Shown here piece by piece: positions 26,881 through 36,600 of a DNA stretch of 64,000 nucleotides. This DNA is from Arthrobacter sp. FW306-07-I (GTDB taxonomy: Bacteria > Actinomycetota > Actinomycetes > Actinomycetales > Micrococcaceae): assembly GCF_021800405.1 (NCBI RefSeq), contig NZ_CP084550.1, forward strand, positions 2,108,001 to 2,172,000. The letters are read 5' to 3'. Each line of letters begins with the position of its first letter. The first letter of the stretch is position 1. The notes below the pieces were generated by a model that made no database searches, was not told the DNA's origin, and worked only from the letters and a program-made list of their open reading frames with translations. The translations under genes were made by a program, and so were the position numbers.

Positions 26881-28718
26881 CGGGCGGGGAGGAAGCCGGG
26901 GAAGCGGGGCAGGGGTTCTGGCCGACTGCCGGCAGGCTCCTTGGCCTCCTGCGCCCCTTCCGGCTGCGGATGCTGGGAGCCGTCGCGGCTACCTGCGCGT
27001 TCGCGGGCCTCAACGTTGCCGCCCCAAAGTACCTGGGTGATGCCACCGACATGGTGGTGGAGGGCATCTTCGAAGGCTCCCTGGACCAGGGCCTGGGAAT
27101 CCTGCTGGCGGCCGTGGCCATGATGTACGTTTTCGCCTCCCTGTTCAACTGGGTGCAGGGCGCACTGACAGCCCACGCCGTGCAAGGGCTCATGTACGGC
27201 CTGCGTGCCTCGGTCGAGGACAAACTCCACCGCCTTCCCTCCACCTACTTCCGCGAACGCTCCCGGGGTGACGTCCTGAGCAGGGCCACCAACGACATCG
27301 ACAACATTGCGCAGGCCCTCAACCAGGTCCTGACCCAGCTGATCGTGTCGGTGCTGATGCTGTTCGGTTCGCTGGCCATGATGCTGTGGATCTCGCCGCT
27401 GCTTGCAGCCATTGCCGTTGCCACCGTTCCCATTTCCACCTGGATTACGTTCCTGGTGGCCAGGCGGTCGCAGGAGCACTTCGCCACGCAATGGAAGGAG
27501 ACCGGCGAACTTAACGCCCACGTGGAGGAATTCATCAGCGGGCACGAGGTCATCAAGGCTTTCGGCCGGCAGGGACACGCGGTGCAGGTCTTCAGCCGGA
27601 GCAACGGCCGCCTGGCACGGGCGGCTGCCAAAGCGCAGTACTCGGCGGGCGTGGTCCAGCCGTTGATGGTGCTGATGTCCAACCTCAACTACGTAGCAGT
27701 TGCGGTGGTGGGAGCCCTGCAGGTCATCGCGGGAGCCATGACCATCGGGGGCGTCCAGGCCTTCGTCCAGTTCAGCCGCTTGTTCACCCAGCCGGTGGGC
27801 CAGATCGGGGGGCTCCTCAACGTCATGCAGTCCTGTGCGGCATCCGCGGGCAGGGTATTCGTGCTCCTGGACGCACATGAGGATCTGCCGGAGCCTGACC
27901 TGCACGAGCAGGACCCTCCTGCTCGGGACGGGCTCGTGCCCGGCGCCCCGGCCGCGGGCCCCATCGTTTTCCAGGACGTCACGTTCGGGTACCCCGGATC
28001 CGTCCCCGCGGTCCGTAACCTCACCTTCACCGCGGAGCCGGGGCAGTCGGTGGCAATCGTGGGGCATACAGGTGCGGGCAAGAGCACTGTGGTGAACCTG
28101 CTGATGCGGTTCCTGGAGCCCACATCCGGCCGGATCACCATGGGCGGAACGGACATCGCGGACATCCCCCGTGACCACCTTCGTGCCCGGTTTGCCGTGG
28201 TGCTGCAGGATTCCTGGCTTTTCGGGGGCACCATCCGCGACAACATCGCCTACGGCCGGCCCGACGCTCCGGAAGCCGCCATTGTCGCCGCCGCAGAGGC
28301 CACCCATGCCGACCACTTCATCAGGTCCCTGCCGCACGGCTACGACACTGTTTTGGAAAACGGCGGGGAGCCGCTCAGCCAGGGCCAGCGGCAGCTTCTC
28401 ACGATCGCCAGGGCCCAGCTCGCCGGGCGCTCCGTACTTGTCCTGGATGAAGCAACCAGTTCGGTGGACTCCAGGACTGAGCTGCTTATCCGACAGGGGA
28501 TGCAGCGGCTGCGCCGCGGGCGGACAAGTTTCGTGATCGCCCACCGTTTGTCCACCATCCGTAACGCTGATCTAATTCTCGTCATGGACCACGGACGCAT
28601 CGTCGAGCAAGGCACGCATGGAAGCCTCCTTGCAGCGAACAGCTATTACGCCAGGCTGTACAACGCCCAGTTTGCAGAACGGGACGGCAAGGCCGGCGTC
28701 CTGGAGGGCGGCCTGTGA
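26877..28718 (+). CDS. ABC exporter half-transporter, catalytic partner
   Basis: A 613-residue partner half-transporter with six membrane helices (about 25-320) and an ATPase domain (362-613). Walker A is GHTGAGKS (396-403), Walker B LVLDE with the catalytic Glu525, and the switch His is H556 (VIAHRLST). Its signature is LSQGQ (500-504) instead of LSGGQ. The normal site would therefore form from this Walker A/B and the partner's LSGGQ, and the degenerate site from the partner's D504/E535 and this LSQGQ. GTG 26877 overlaps the previous stop and the GntR gene overlaps this one, so all three are coupled. Confidence 0.92.
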   Translation: MTGGEEAGEAGQGFWPTAGRLLGLLRPFRLRMLGAVAATCAFAGLNVAAPKYLGDATDMVVEGIFEGSLDQGLGILLAAVAMMYVFASLFNWVQGALTAHAVQGLMYGLRASVEDKLHRLPSTYFRERSRGDVLSRATNDIDNIAQALNQVLTQLIVSVLMLFGSLAMMLWISPLLAAIAVATVPISTWITFLVARRSQEHFATQWKETGELNAHVEEFISGHEVIKAFGRQGHAVQVFSRSNGRLARAAAKAQYSAGVVQPLMVLMSNLNYVAVAVVGALQVIAGAMTIGGVQAFVQFSRLFTQPVGQIGGLLNVMQSCAASAGRVFVLLDAHEDLPEPDLHEQDPPARDGLVPGAPAAGPIVFQDVTFGYPGSVPAVRNLTFTAEPGQSVAIVGHTGAGKSTVVNLLMRFLEPTSGRITMGGTDIADIPRDHLRARFAVVLQDSWLFGGTIRDNIAYGRPDAPEAAIVAAAEATHADHFIRSLPHGYDTVLENGGEPLSQGQRQLLTIARAQLAGRSVLVLDEATSSVDSRTELLIRQGMQRLRRGRTSFVIAHRLSTIRNADLILVMDHGRIVEQGTHGSLLAANSYYARLYNAQFAERDGKAGVLEGGL

Positions 28719-29095
28719 AGGCCGCTCCCGACTTCCCGGGGTCCTGGCGGCCCAACCAGGCCAGCAGCGTGGCGCTCTTCGAGCAGCTTCGGCTGCAGGT
28801 CATCCATCTGGCGGACAGTGGTGCACTGGCGCCCGGCACCAGGCTCCCCGCGGTACGGGCCCTCGCGGAACAACTCGACGTCGCCCCGCACACCGTGGCC
28901 AGGGCCTACAAGGAGCTGGAGGCGGCCGGCGTCGTTGCCACCCGGGGACGCAACGGGACCGTGGTTTGTGCGCGCGATGAGCGGCTGGGAGACCTCTCCG
29001 ACGCCGCGGCCGCATATGCCGCCGTCGCAAAATCCCAGGGCGCCAGCTTCGCCGAAGCGGTGAAGCTGCTGGCCGCCGCTTACGATGTTCCCTGA
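28715..29095 (+). CDS. GntR family regulator, YtrA-like
   Basis: A 126-residue regulator with a winged helix-turn-helix. QLRLQVIHLADSGALAPGTR, LPAVRALAEQLDVAPHTVAR and AYKELEAAGVVATRGRNGT are the GntR DNA-binding core, followed by a short helical tail of about 50 residues as in the YtrA subfamily. YtrA-type regulators commonly repress the ABC transporter genes they are linked to. Here the gene is last in the exporter operon with a 4-nt GTGA overlap, so autoregulation is likely but inferred. Confidence 0.88.
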   Translation: MKAAPDFPGSWRPNQASSVALFEQLRLQVIHLADSGALAPGTRLPAVRALAEQLDVAPHTVARAYKELEAAGVVATRGRNGTVVCARDERLGDLSDAAAAYAAVAKSQGASFAEAVKLLAAAYDVP

Positions 29096-29113
29096 GGGCG
29101 GAACGGTCAGTGT

Positions 29114-29129
29114 TCGAAAAAGTTTTCGA
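29114..29129. promoter_or_regulatory. LexA/SOS-box-like palindrome at the uvrA promoter
   Basis: TCGAAAAAGTTTTCGA pairs at 14 of 16 positions and keeps the TCGAA/TTCGA ends of the Gram-positive LexA site TCGAAC-N4-GTTCGA, differing at one base in each half. It abuts the -10 box of uvrA, where a repressor would block transcription. Confidence 0.6.
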
Positions 29130-29130
29130 T

Positions 29131-29136
29131 TAGCAT
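29131..29136 (+). promoter_or_regulatory. -10 box TAGCAT of leaderless uvrA
   Basis: TAGCAT ends 6 nt before GTG 29143; no ribosome site is present. Confidence 0.6.
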
Positions 29137-29142
29137 TATGGG

Positions 29143-32067
29143 GTGCCTAAAGCCTTAGCTGAAGAAACCCCTGCCCCCTCCGCTTCCCTCGCCGTCCCCT
29201 CCGCTGCGGCCCTGGAGCGCCCGGACCTCTCCCGCCTCGTGGTGAAGGGTGCGCGGGAGCACAACCTGCGCAACGTGGACCTCGACCTGCCGCGGGACGC
29301 CATGATCGTCTTCACCGGACTCTCCGGATCCGGCAAGTCTTCCCTGGCGTTTGACACCATCTTCGCCGAGGGCCAGCGGCGCTACGTCGAATCACTCTCC
29401 GCCTACGCGCGCCAGTTCCTGGGCCAAGTGGACAAGCCCGATGTTGATTTCATCGAAGGCCTCTCCCCGGCGGTTTCCATTGACCAGAAATCCACCAGCA
29501 AGAACCCGCGCTCCACGGTGGGCACCATCACCGAGATCTACGACTATATGCGCCTCCTTTGGGCACGCGTCGGCCGCCCGCACTGCCCTGTTTGCGGTGA
29601 ACCGGTGTCCAAGCAAACCCCGCAGCAGATTGTCGACCAGCTCCTGGAACTCGACGAAGGCACCCGGTTCCAGGTCCTGGCCCCCGTGGTCCGCGGACGC
29701 AAGGGCGAGTTCGTCGACCTCTTCAAGGACCTCAGCGCCAAGGGCTACTCGCGGGCACGGGTGGACGGCGACCTGGTCCAGCTGAGCGATCCGCCCAAGC
29801 TTGGCAAGCAGTTCAAGCACACCATTGAGGTGGTGGTGGACCGCCTGGTGGTCAAGGAAGGGATCAGCCAGCGGCTGACCGACTCCATCGAGACCGCCCT
29901 GGGACTGGCCGAGGGACGTGTCCTGGCGGAGTTCGTCGACGTTGATGCGGACGCCCCCGAACGGATCCGGGCGTTCTCGGAAAACCTGGCGTGCCCCAAC
30001 GAGCACCCCCTCGCCATCGACGAGATCGAGCCCCGCTCCTTCTCCTTCAACAACCCCTTCGGCGCCTGCGCGGCCTGCAGCGGCATCGGTACCCGGCTTG
30101 AGGTGGATGAGGAACTCATCGTTCCCAACCCGGAACTGTCCCTGTCCGAGGGCGCCATCGCGCCGTGGTCCATGGGAACGGCCACCACCGAGTACTGGAA
30201 CCGGCTGCTGGAGGGCCTGGCCAAGGAAGTGGGCTTCTCCATGACCACGCCGTGGGAGAAGCTGGGCAAGGACGTGCGCCAGACCGTCCTGCACGGCAAG
30301 GACCACAAAGTGGTGGTGCAGTACCGCAACCGCTTTGGCCGTGAACGCAAGTACAGCACCGGGTTCGAAGGTGCCATCCAGTACGTCCACCGCAAGCACG
30401 GCGAGACCGATTCCGACTGGGCGCGCGACCGCTACGAGGAGTACATGCGGCAGGTTCCGTGCCCCGCATGCAACGGAGCCCGACTCAACCCCGCCTCCCT
30501 GTCCGTCCTCATCAACGGCAAGTCCATCGCCGAGGTAGCCGCCCTCCCCATGCGGGAATGTGCCGAATTCCTGAACAACCTGGTGCTGACCGGGCGCGAA
30601 GCCCAGATCGCCCACCAGGTCCTCAAGGAGATCCAGGCCCGGCTGACCTTCCTCCTGGATGTCGGGCTGGAGTACCTCAACCTGGAACGGCCCTCGGCCA
30701 CCCTGTCCGGCGGCGAAGCCCAGCGCATCCGGCTGGCCACCCAGATCGGGTCCGGCCTGGTGGGTGTCCTCTACGTCCTCGATGAACCCTCCATCGGCCT
30801 CCACCAGCGCGACAACCGCCGGCTGATCGAAACCCTCACCCGGCTCCGCGACATGGGTAACACCCTGATTGTCGTGGAGCACGACGAAGATACCATCCAC
30901 GTGGCCGACTGGATCGTGGACATTGGGCCCGGTGCCGGCGAGCACGGCGGCCAGGTGGTCCACTCCGGCACCTACAAGGAACTGCTGGCCAATACGGAAT
31001 CCCTGACCGGTGACTATTTGTCCGGCCGCAAGGCCATCGAAGTGCCCAAGAAGCGCCGCAAGTACGACAAGAAGCGCGAGATCAAGGTAGTGGGCGCGCG
31101 GGAGAACAACCTCGTGAACGTCGATGCTGCCTTCCCCCTGGGCCTCTTCACCGCGGTGACCGGAGTGAGTGGCTCGGGGAAGTCCACGCTGGTGAACGAA
31201 ATCCTCTACAAAGTCCTGGCGAACAAGCTCAACGGCGCCAAGCAGGTGGCCGGGCGGCACAAGACGGTCCAGGGCCTGGAGCACCTGGACAAGGTAGTGC
31301 ACGTCGACCAGAGCCCCATCGGGCGTACCCCCCGGTCCAATCCGGCCACGTACACCGGCGTCTTCGACAACATCCGCAAGCTCTTCGCGGAAACCACCGA
31401 AGCCAAGGTGCGCGGCTACCTGCCCGGCCGTTTCTCCTTCAACGTCAAGGGCGGCCGCTGCGAGGCGTGCTCGGGTGACGGCACGCTGAAGATCGAGATG
31501 AACTTCCTGCCTGACGTTTACGTCCCCTGCGAGGTGTGCCACGGGGCCCGCTACAACCGGGAAACCCTGGAGGTGCACTACAAGGGCAAAACCATCGCGG
31601 ATGTCCTCAACATGCCCATCGAAGAGGCCGCCGAATTCTTTGCGGCGTTCTCACCCATCGCACGTCACCTGAACACCCTGGTGGACGTAGGACTGGGCTA
31701 CGTGCGGCTGGGCCAGCCGGCCACCACGCTGTCCGGCGGCGAAGCGCAACGGGTCAAGCTCGCTGCGGAACTGCAGAAGCGCTCCAACGGGCGCAGCATC
31801 TATGTCCTGGACGAGCCCACCACGGGCCTGCACTTCGAAGACATCCGCAAGCTGCTCATGGTCCTGCAGGGACTGGTGGACAAGGGCAACACGGTGATCA
31901 CCATCGAGCACAACCTGGACGTCATCAAGAGTGCAGACTGGCTGGTGGACCTGGGGCCTGACGGCGGTTCCGGCGGGGGCCAGATTGTGGCTGCGGGAAC
32001 GCCGGAGCAGGTGGCGAAGTCCAGGACCAGCCATACCGGGAAATTCCTCGCCGAAATACTCGGCTGA
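29143..32067 (+). CDS. uvrA: excinuclease ABC subunit A
   Basis: A 974-residue damage-recognition ATPase of nucleotide excision repair, with two ABC modules each split by insertions. Walker A motifs are [15 protein letters not shown] and [14 protein letters not shown]; signatures are [19 protein letters not shown] and [15 protein letters not shown]. The zinc module of the second half is CEACSGDG with CEVCHGAR. The first zinc module begins CPNEH, where E. coli has two Cys, a substitution I recall from other actinobacterial UvrA. An N-terminal Pro/Ala extension of about 28 residues precedes the core. Leaderless GTG 29143 with a LexA-like site just upstream suggests SOS control. Confidence 0.97.
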   Translation: MPKALAEETPAPSASLAVPSAAALERPDLSRLVVKGAREHNLRNVDLDLPRDAMIVFTGLSGSGKSSLAFDTIFAEGQRRYVESLSAYARQFLGQVDKPDVDFIEGLSPAVSIDQKSTSKNPRSTVGTITEIYDYMRLLWARVGRPHCPVCGEPVSKQTPQQIVDQLLELDEGTRFQVLAPVVRGRKGEFVDLFKDLSAKGYSRARVDGDLVQLSDPPKLGKQFKHTIEVVVDRLVVKEGISQRLTDSIETALGLAEGRVLAEFVDVDADAPERIRAFSENLACPNEHPLAIDEIEPRSFSFNNPFGACAACSGIGTRLEVDEELIVPNPELSLSEGAIAPWSMGTATTEYWNRLLEGLAKEVGFSMTTPWEKLGKDVRQTVLHGKDHKVVVQYRNRFGRERKYSTGFEGAIQYVHRKHGETDSDWARDRYEEYMRQVPCPACNGARLNPASLSVLINGKSIAEVAALPMRECAEFLNNLVLTGREAQIAHQVLKEIQARLTFLLDVGLEYLNLERPSATLSGGEAQRIRLATQIGSGLVGVLYVLDEPSIGLHQRDNRRLIETLTRLRDMGNTLIVVEHDEDTIHVADWIVDIGPGAGEHGGQVVHSGTYKELLANTESLTGDYLSGRKAIEVPKKRRKYDKKREIKVVGARENNLVNVDAAFPLGLFTAVTGVSGSGKSTLVNEILYKVLANKLNGAKQVAGRHKTVQGLEHLDKVVHVDQSPIGRTPRSNPATYTGVFDNIRKLFAETTEAKVRGYLPGRFSFNVKGGRCEACSGDGTLKIEMNFLPDVYVPCEVCHGARYNRETLEVHYKGKTIADVLNMPIEEAAEFFAAFSPIARHLNTLVDVGLGYVRLGQPATTLSGGEAQRVKLAAELQKRSNGRSIYVLDEPTTGLHFEDIRKLLMVLQGLVDKGNTVITIEHNLDVIKSADWLVDLGPDGGSGGGQIVAAGTPEQVAKSRTSHTGKFLAEILG

Positions 32068-32110
32068 GCGAGGGAATTACAAGCGAAGTATTCCTCGCAG
32101 GGAATGCGAG
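32042..32110 (+). promoter_or_regulatory. mutually exclusive stem-loops across the end of uvrA
   Basis: Four segments can pair alternately: AATTCCTCGC (32042-32051), GCGAGGGAATT (32068-32078), ATTCCTCGC (32090-32098) and GCGAG (32106-32110). The second can pair with the first or the third, and the third (via CTCGC) with the fourth. The first lies inside uvrA. This could be a terminator/attenuator for the downstream genes or a decayed repeat. Confidence 0.35.
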
Positions 32111-32146
32111 TTTCAGGCAGTCCTGCTGTCGTGAGAAACTAACCCG

Positions 32147-32863
32147 GTGACTTCAACAACAGTGCCCGTGATCTTTGACCTGGACGGCACTCTTGTCGAC
32201 CCGGCCGGTGGAATTACTGAGGGGATTGCGTCGGCCCTCCGGGAGCTGGGGCTCCCCGTTCCCGGCCAGGACCTGCTTGACTCCATGATCGGCCCCAAGC
32301 TGAGCGATTCACTGCTCAACGTGGCAAAGGTGCCGGCGGACCGCCTGGAAGAGGTGGTCCGCCGCTACCGCGAATACTACGTCGCCACGGGAATTGCCCA
32401 GAGCCGGCTGTACCCGGGCATCCGCGAAATCCTCGAATCGTTCGCAGAGGATGGACGCCCCGTGGCCGTTGCCACCCAAAAGCCGCAGCGGCTTGCCCAC
32501 AAGGTCCTGGCGCACCACGGCATCGACGGATTCTTCCACGGCATCCACGGCTCCGCCGACGACGAAGCAAGGGTGGAAGGCGTTCCGCTTGGCAAGACGC
32601 AGATCATCGCCGCCGCCCTGCGGGACCTGGACACGCAGCACGCCATCATGGTGGGGGACCGCGCCCAGGACGTTTCCGGTGCAATCGCCAACGGACTGGA
32701 CTGCATCGGGGTGGTCTGGGGCTTCGCTCCGGACGGTGAGCTGGAGGAAGCCGGCTCCGTGGCAGTCGTTAATACAGGCGAGGAACTCGTTTCGGTCATC
32801 GAGCGGCTCCAGGCAGTCCACACCGCGGCCATGAGCGGGGTGAGCAACGATGGAAATGTTTGA
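32147..32863 (+). CDS. HAD family hydrolase (phosphoglycolate phosphatase-like)
   Basis: A 238-residue HAD phosphatase. Motif I is FDLDGTLVD (D11, D13), motif II is in VAVATQKPQ, a conserved Lys lies in GKTQII, and motif IV is MVGDRAQDVSGA. The helical C1 cap between motifs I and II fits the Gph/PGMB group that hydrolyses phosphoglycolate or sugar phosphates. GTG 32147 has no ribosome site; a weak GAAACT lies 6 nt upstream. Its last 14 nt overlap plsC. Confidence 0.87.
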   Translation: MTSTTVPVIFDLDGTLVDPAGGITEGIASALRELGLPVPGQDLLDSMIGPKLSDSLLNVAKVPADRLEEVVRRYREYYVATGIAQSRLYPGIREILESFAEDGRPVAVATQKPQRLAHKVLAHHGIDGFFHGIHGSADDEARVEGVPLGKTQIIAAALRDLDTQHAIMVGDRAQDVSGAIANGLDCIGVVWGFAPDGELEEAGSVAVVNTGEELVSVIERLQAVHTAAMSGVSNDGNV

Positions 32864-33518
32864 TGCCGTCCGCTGGACAACCCGCAACCTGATCGCCGGC
32901 ACCTGCCGGCCCACCGTCGTCGGACTCGAAAACGTCCCTTCCGACGGTCCCTTCATCGTGGCCCCCAACCATCTGTCCTTTTTCGACAGCGTGATCGTCC
33001 AGGCGCTGATGCCGCGGCCCGTCGCTTTCTTCGCCAAGGCCGAATACTTCACCACCGGCGGCGTCAAGGGCAAGGTCATGAAGGCGTTCTTCGAATCCGT
33101 GGGCTCCATCCCGGTGGAGCGCGGCGAACAGGCCGCCAGCGTGCAGGCCCTCAAGACCCTGCTGGACATCCTGGAGGCTGGCCGGGGCATTGGCATCTAC
33201 CCGGAAGGCACGCGCTCCCGCGACGGCATCCTTTACCGGGGGCGTACCGGTGTCGGCTGGCTGGCACTCACCACCGGGGCCCCCGTCATTCCCGTGGGCC
33301 TGATCGGGACCGAGAAGCTGCAGCGGGCCGGAGAAAAAGGGGTCAGGCCGCAGCACTTCACCATGAAGGTGGGGGAGCCGCTGTACTTCGACAAGACGGG
33401 TCCGGACCACTCCCTGCCCGCCCGCCGTGAGGTCACGGACCGGATTATGGACGCCATCGCCGAGCTCAGCGGCCAGGAACGCTCTGCCAGCTACAACCAG
33501 AGCAAGTCCGCGGAGTAA
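32850..33518 (+). CDS. plsC: 1-acyl-sn-glycerol-3-phosphate acyltransferase
   Basis: A 222-residue membrane-associated acyltransferase of the PlsC family, making phosphatidic acid from lysophosphatidic acid. The catalytic HX4D is NHLSFFD (H41, D46); substrate-binding YPEGTRS is at 117-123, and VPVGLIGTE-like VIPVGLIGTEKL follows. ATG 32850 lies 14 nt inside the upstream HAD gene, so translation is coupled. The assignment to lysophosphatidate is by family; a glycolipid acceptor is possible. Confidence 0.88.
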   Translation: MEMFDAVRWTTRNLIAGTCRPTVVGLENVPSDGPFIVAPNHLSFFDSVIVQALMPRPVAFFAKAEYFTTGGVKGKVMKAFFESVGSIPVERGEQAASVQALKTLLDILEAGRGIGIYPEGTRSRDGILYRGRTGVGWLALTTGAPVIPVGLIGTEKLQRAGEKGVRPQHFTMKVGEPLYFDKTGPDHSLPARREVTDRIMDAIAELSGQERSASYNQSKSAE

Positions 33519-33549
33519 CCGGCTGGCAAGGAGACCCGGCGCGACTCAG

Positions 33550-33555
33550 TAGACT
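33550..33555 (+). promoter_or_regulatory. -10 box TAGACT of leaderless uvrC
   Basis: TAGACT ends 6 nt before GTG 33562; no ribosome site is present. Confidence 0.6.
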
Positions 33556-33561
33556 TGATAG

Positions 33562-35607
33562 GTGGCAAATCCAGCAAGTTACCGCCCCAAAACCGGTGAA
33601 ATCCCCACCAACCCGGGCGTCTACCGGTTCCGCGATCCGCACGGCCGGGTCATTTATGTAGGCAAAGCCAAGAGCCTCCGGTCCCGGCTGAACTCCTATT
33701 TCGCCAACCCGGCCGGGCTGCTGCCCAAGACCTATGCGATGGTCCATGCGGCCAGCAGCGTCGAGTGGACGGTGGTGGGCAGCGAGCTGGAGTCGCTGCA
33801 GCTGGAATACACCTGGATCAAGGAATTCAAGCCCCGGTTCAATGTGGTGTTCAGGGATGACAAGACCTATCCCTACCTTGCCGTGACGATGGGCGAAAAG
33901 TACCCGCGGGTCCAGGTGATGCGCGGTGACAAGCGGAAGGGGACCCGCTACTTCGGCCCCTACACAGCCGGGGCCATCCGGGAAACCATGGACACCCTGC
34001 TCCGCGTCTTCCCTGTCCGGAGCTGCAGCGCCGGCGTCTTCAAGCGGGCCGAGGCCAGCGGGCGGCCGTGCCTGCTGGGATACATCGACAAGTGCTCAGC
34101 ACCCTGCGTGGGCCGGATCTCGCCACAGGACCACCGGGCACTGGCCGACGATTTCTGCGCCTTCATGGGTGGCGAGGCCACAAGGTTCATCAACAAGCTT
34201 GAGAAGCAAATGGGCGACGCCGTGGCGAAGCTCGACTATGAGCACGCCGCCAGGCTCCGGGACGACATCACCGCGCTGCGCAAGGTCTTCGAGCGGAACG
34301 CGGTGGTCCTGTCCGAGGACACCGACGCCGACGTCTTCGCCCTGCACGAGGACGAACTCGAAGCTGCCGTCCAGGTGTTCCACGTCCGCGGCGGCAGGAT
34401 CCGGGGCCAGCGCGGCTGGGTGGTGGAGAAGGTGGAAGACTTCAGCACGCCTGACTTGGTTGAGCACCTGCTCCAGCAGGTTTACGGCGAGGACGGCGAT
34501 ACCCACGGCCGGCTGCCCCGTGAAGTCCTGGTGCCCGTGGCGCCCAGCAACATGGAGGACCTGGCGAAGTGGCTGGCCGGCATCCGCGGCGCCAAGGTGG
34601 ACATCCGGGTGCCCCAGCGGGGGGACAAGGCAGCGCTGATGTCCACCGTGCGCGAGAACGCCGAGCACGCGCTGAGGCTTCACAAGACCCGCCGTGCGGG
34701 GGACATCACCGTGCGGTCCCAGGCCCTCCAGGAGCTGCAGGAAGCCCTGGACCTGCCCGTGCCGCTGCTGCGGATCGAGTGCTTCGACGTCTCCCACGTG
34801 CAGGGCACCAACGTGGTGGCCTCCATGGTGGTGGTGGAGGACGGATTGCCCAAGAAGTCCGACTACCGGAAGTTCTCCATCACGGGTCCCGCAGCGTCCG
34901 ATGACACCGCGGCCATGCATGACGTCCTCACCCGCCGGTTCCGGCACTACCTGCAGGACAAGTCCGCGCAAGTGGATGAGTCCGTCCTTACAGCGGACGG
35001 GTTGGCAGCGGACGGCCTGGCAGTGCCTGGCCAGGATGAGGCCGGCCAGGCGGCCGCAACCGAAGCTGCCGCCCTGGACACCACCACCCCGGCGCCCAAG
35101 GCGAAATTCGCGTACCCGCCCAACCTGGTGGTGGTGGACGGCGGCCAGCCACAGGTCAACGCCGCGGCCCGCGCCCTGAAGGACCTGGGCATCGATGATG
35201 TGTACGTGGTGGGGCTGGCCAAGCGCCTTGAGGAAGTGTGGCTCCCGGACAGCGACTTCCCGGTCATCCTGCCCCGCACCTCCCAGGGGCTGTACCTGCT
35301 GCAGCGGATCCGAGACGAGGCGCACCGCTTCGCCATCACGTTCCACCGCCAGAAGCGCGGCAAGGCCATGACCGTTTCGGCGCTGGACGCCGTTCCGGGC
35401 CTGGGTGCCTCCAAGCGCAAGGCCTTGCTGGCGCACTTCGGCTCGGTGAAGGGCGTCAAGGCTGCCACCGCGGAAGAGCTCGCGGAGGCAAAAGGCATAG
35501 GCCCGGCACTGGCCAGTGCCATCGTGAACCACTTCGCTGCGGATGGGCCCGAAGCAGTCACAGTGCCGGCGATCAACATGACCACCGGCGAAATCATTGA
35601 ATCTTAG
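33562..35607 (+). CDS. uvrC: excinuclease ABC subunit C
   Basis: A 681-residue dual-incision nuclease of nucleotide excision repair. The GIY-YIG domain is at the N terminus ([20 protein letters not shown]). A Cys cluster ([20 protein letters not shown], then KCSAPC) and the UVR domain (about 210-240) follow. The RNase H-like 5' nuclease contains [20 protein letters not shown] and [13 protein letters not shown], and helix-hairpin-helix motifs end the chain. Residues about 470-513 are a low-complexity Ala/Asp/Gly insert with an imperfect ADGLA repeat inside the nuclease domain. Leaderless GTG 33562. First gene of uvrC-rapZ-yvcK-whiA, an order conserved in Actinobacteria. Confidence 0.97.
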   Translation: MANPASYRPKTGEIPTNPGVYRFRDPHGRVIYVGKAKSLRSRLNSYFANPAGLLPKTYAMVHAASSVEWTVVGSELESLQLEYTWIKEFKPRFNVVFRDDKTYPYLAVTMGEKYPRVQVMRGDKRKGTRYFGPYTAGAIRETMDTLLRVFPVRSCSAGVFKRAEASGRPCLLGYIDKCSAPCVGRISPQDHRALADDFCAFMGGEATRFINKLEKQMGDAVAKLDYEHAARLRDDITALRKVFERNAVVLSEDTDADVFALHEDELEAAVQVFHVRGGRIRGQRGWVVEKVEDFSTPDLVEHLLQQVYGEDGDTHGRLPREVLVPVAPSNMEDLAKWLAGIRGAKVDIRVPQRGDKAALMSTVRENAEHALRLHKTRRAGDITVRSQALQELQEALDLPVPLLRIECFDVSHVQGTNVVASMVVVEDGLPKKSDYRKFSITGPAASDDTAAMHDVLTRRFRHYLQDKSAQVDESVLTADGLAADGLAVPGQDEAGQAAATEAAALDTTTPAPKAKFAYPPNLVVVDGGQPQVNAAARALKDLGIDDVYVVGLAKRLEEVWLPDSDFPVILPRTSQGLYLLQRIRDEAHRFAITFHRQKRGKAMTVSALDAVPGLGASKRKALLAHFGSVKGVKAATAEELAEAKGIGPALASAIVNHFAADGPEAVTVPAINMTTGEIIES

Positions 35608-35608
35608 C

Positions 35609-35614
35609 TAGGGT
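35609..35614 (+). promoter_or_regulatory. possible -10 box TAGGGT of rapZ-yvcK-whiA
   Basis: TAGGGT just after the uvrC stop would start transcription near 35621. The leader (35621-35676) contains a GCAGCG-CCAT-CGCTGC stem-loop at 35625-35640. Confidence 0.35.
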
Positions 35615-35676
35615 AAAGGACGGGGCAGCGCCATCGCTGCTGCCCACGGGGACAACGAGGAAACGGGGCAGGCTTC

Positions 35677-36600
35677 ATGGCAGACACGACGGCGGAATCC
35701 GGGGCCGGGCACGACGGGATGGAACCCGTCAAACCGGTCGAAGCGGAGCTGCTGGTGGTCACCGGAATGTCCGGCGCCGGCCGAAGCACGGCCGCCGACG
35801 CCCTGGAGGACCACGGCTGGTACGTCGTGGAGAACCTGCCGCCGCAGATGCTGGGCACGCTCGCGGAACTGGTCTCGCACGCACCGCAGTCCATTCCCCG
35901 GCTGGCAGTGGTTATCGACGTCCGCAGCAAAGGCCTTTTTGCCGACATCCGTTCTGCCCTGCACGCACTCGCCGCCAGCGGGGTCACTTTCCGGGTCCTG
36001 TTCCTCGACGCCAGCGACAACGTCCTGGTCCGGCGGTTTGAACAGGGGCGCCGTCCGCACCCGCTGCAGGGCGGCGGGCGCATCCTCGACGGTATTGCCG
36101 CCGAACGTGAGCTGCTGCAGGAACTCCGCGACAGCTCCGACGTCGTCCTGGATACCTCCAACTACAACGTCCACGGCCTGGCCACCGCCATCACGGAGCT
36201 GTTCAGCGAAACCGGTCCCGTTGCCCTGCGGCTCAACGTGATGAGTTTCGGCTTCAAGTACGGCCTGCCGGTGGATGCCAACTACGTGGCCGATGTCCGG
36301 TTCATCCCCAACCCGCACTGGGTGCCCCAGCTCCGTCCGCAGACCGGCCTGGACAAGGACGTCAGCGACTATGTGCTGGAAGCCGAAGGCGTCAAGAACT
36401 TCGTGGACCGCTACGTCCTGGCCCTGGAGCCCGTCCTGGAGGGGTACCGCAGGGAAAACAAGCACTACGCCACCATCGCGGTCGGCTGCACCGGCGGCAA
36501 GCACCGCTCGGTGGCCGTGGCCGTCGAGCTCTCCAAGAAACTCGCACAGTACCCGCGGGTCACGGTGACCACCGCGCACCGGGATCTGGGCCGCGAGTAA
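35677..36600 (+). CDS. rapZ: RNase adapter / nucleotide-binding protein RapZ (YvcJ)
   Basis: A 307-residue P-loop protein. The Walker A-like loop is GMSGAGRS (30-37), with Arg36 in place of the usual Lys. VVENLPP, DVRS and the C-terminal [16 protein letters not shown] are the RapZ/YvcJ signature. In E. coli RapZ controls glmS via small RNAs; in Gram-positives YvcJ hydrolyses nucleotides and its role is less clear. It is followed by yvcK with a TAATG overlap, a pairing conserved across Gram-positive bacteria. Confidence 0.94.
   Translation: MADTTAESGAGHDGMEPVKPVEAELLVVTGMSGAGRSTAADALEDHGWYVVENLPPQMLGTLAELVSHAPQSIPRLAVVIDVRSKGLFADIRSALHALAASGVTFRVLFLDASDNVLVRRFEQGRRPHPLQGGGRILDGIAAERELLQELRDSSDVVLDTSNYNVHGLATAITELFSETGPVALRLNVMSFGFKYGLPVDANYVADVRFIPNPHWVPQLRPQTGLDKDVSDYVLEAEGVKNFVDRYVLALEPVLEGYRRENKHYATIAVGCTGGKHRSVAVAVELSKKLAQYPRVTVTTAHRDLGRE

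Noticed and set aside
29392..31578. 728-codon open frame antisense to uvrA
   Set aside because: Shadow frame of a GC-rich gene with intact UvrA motifs.
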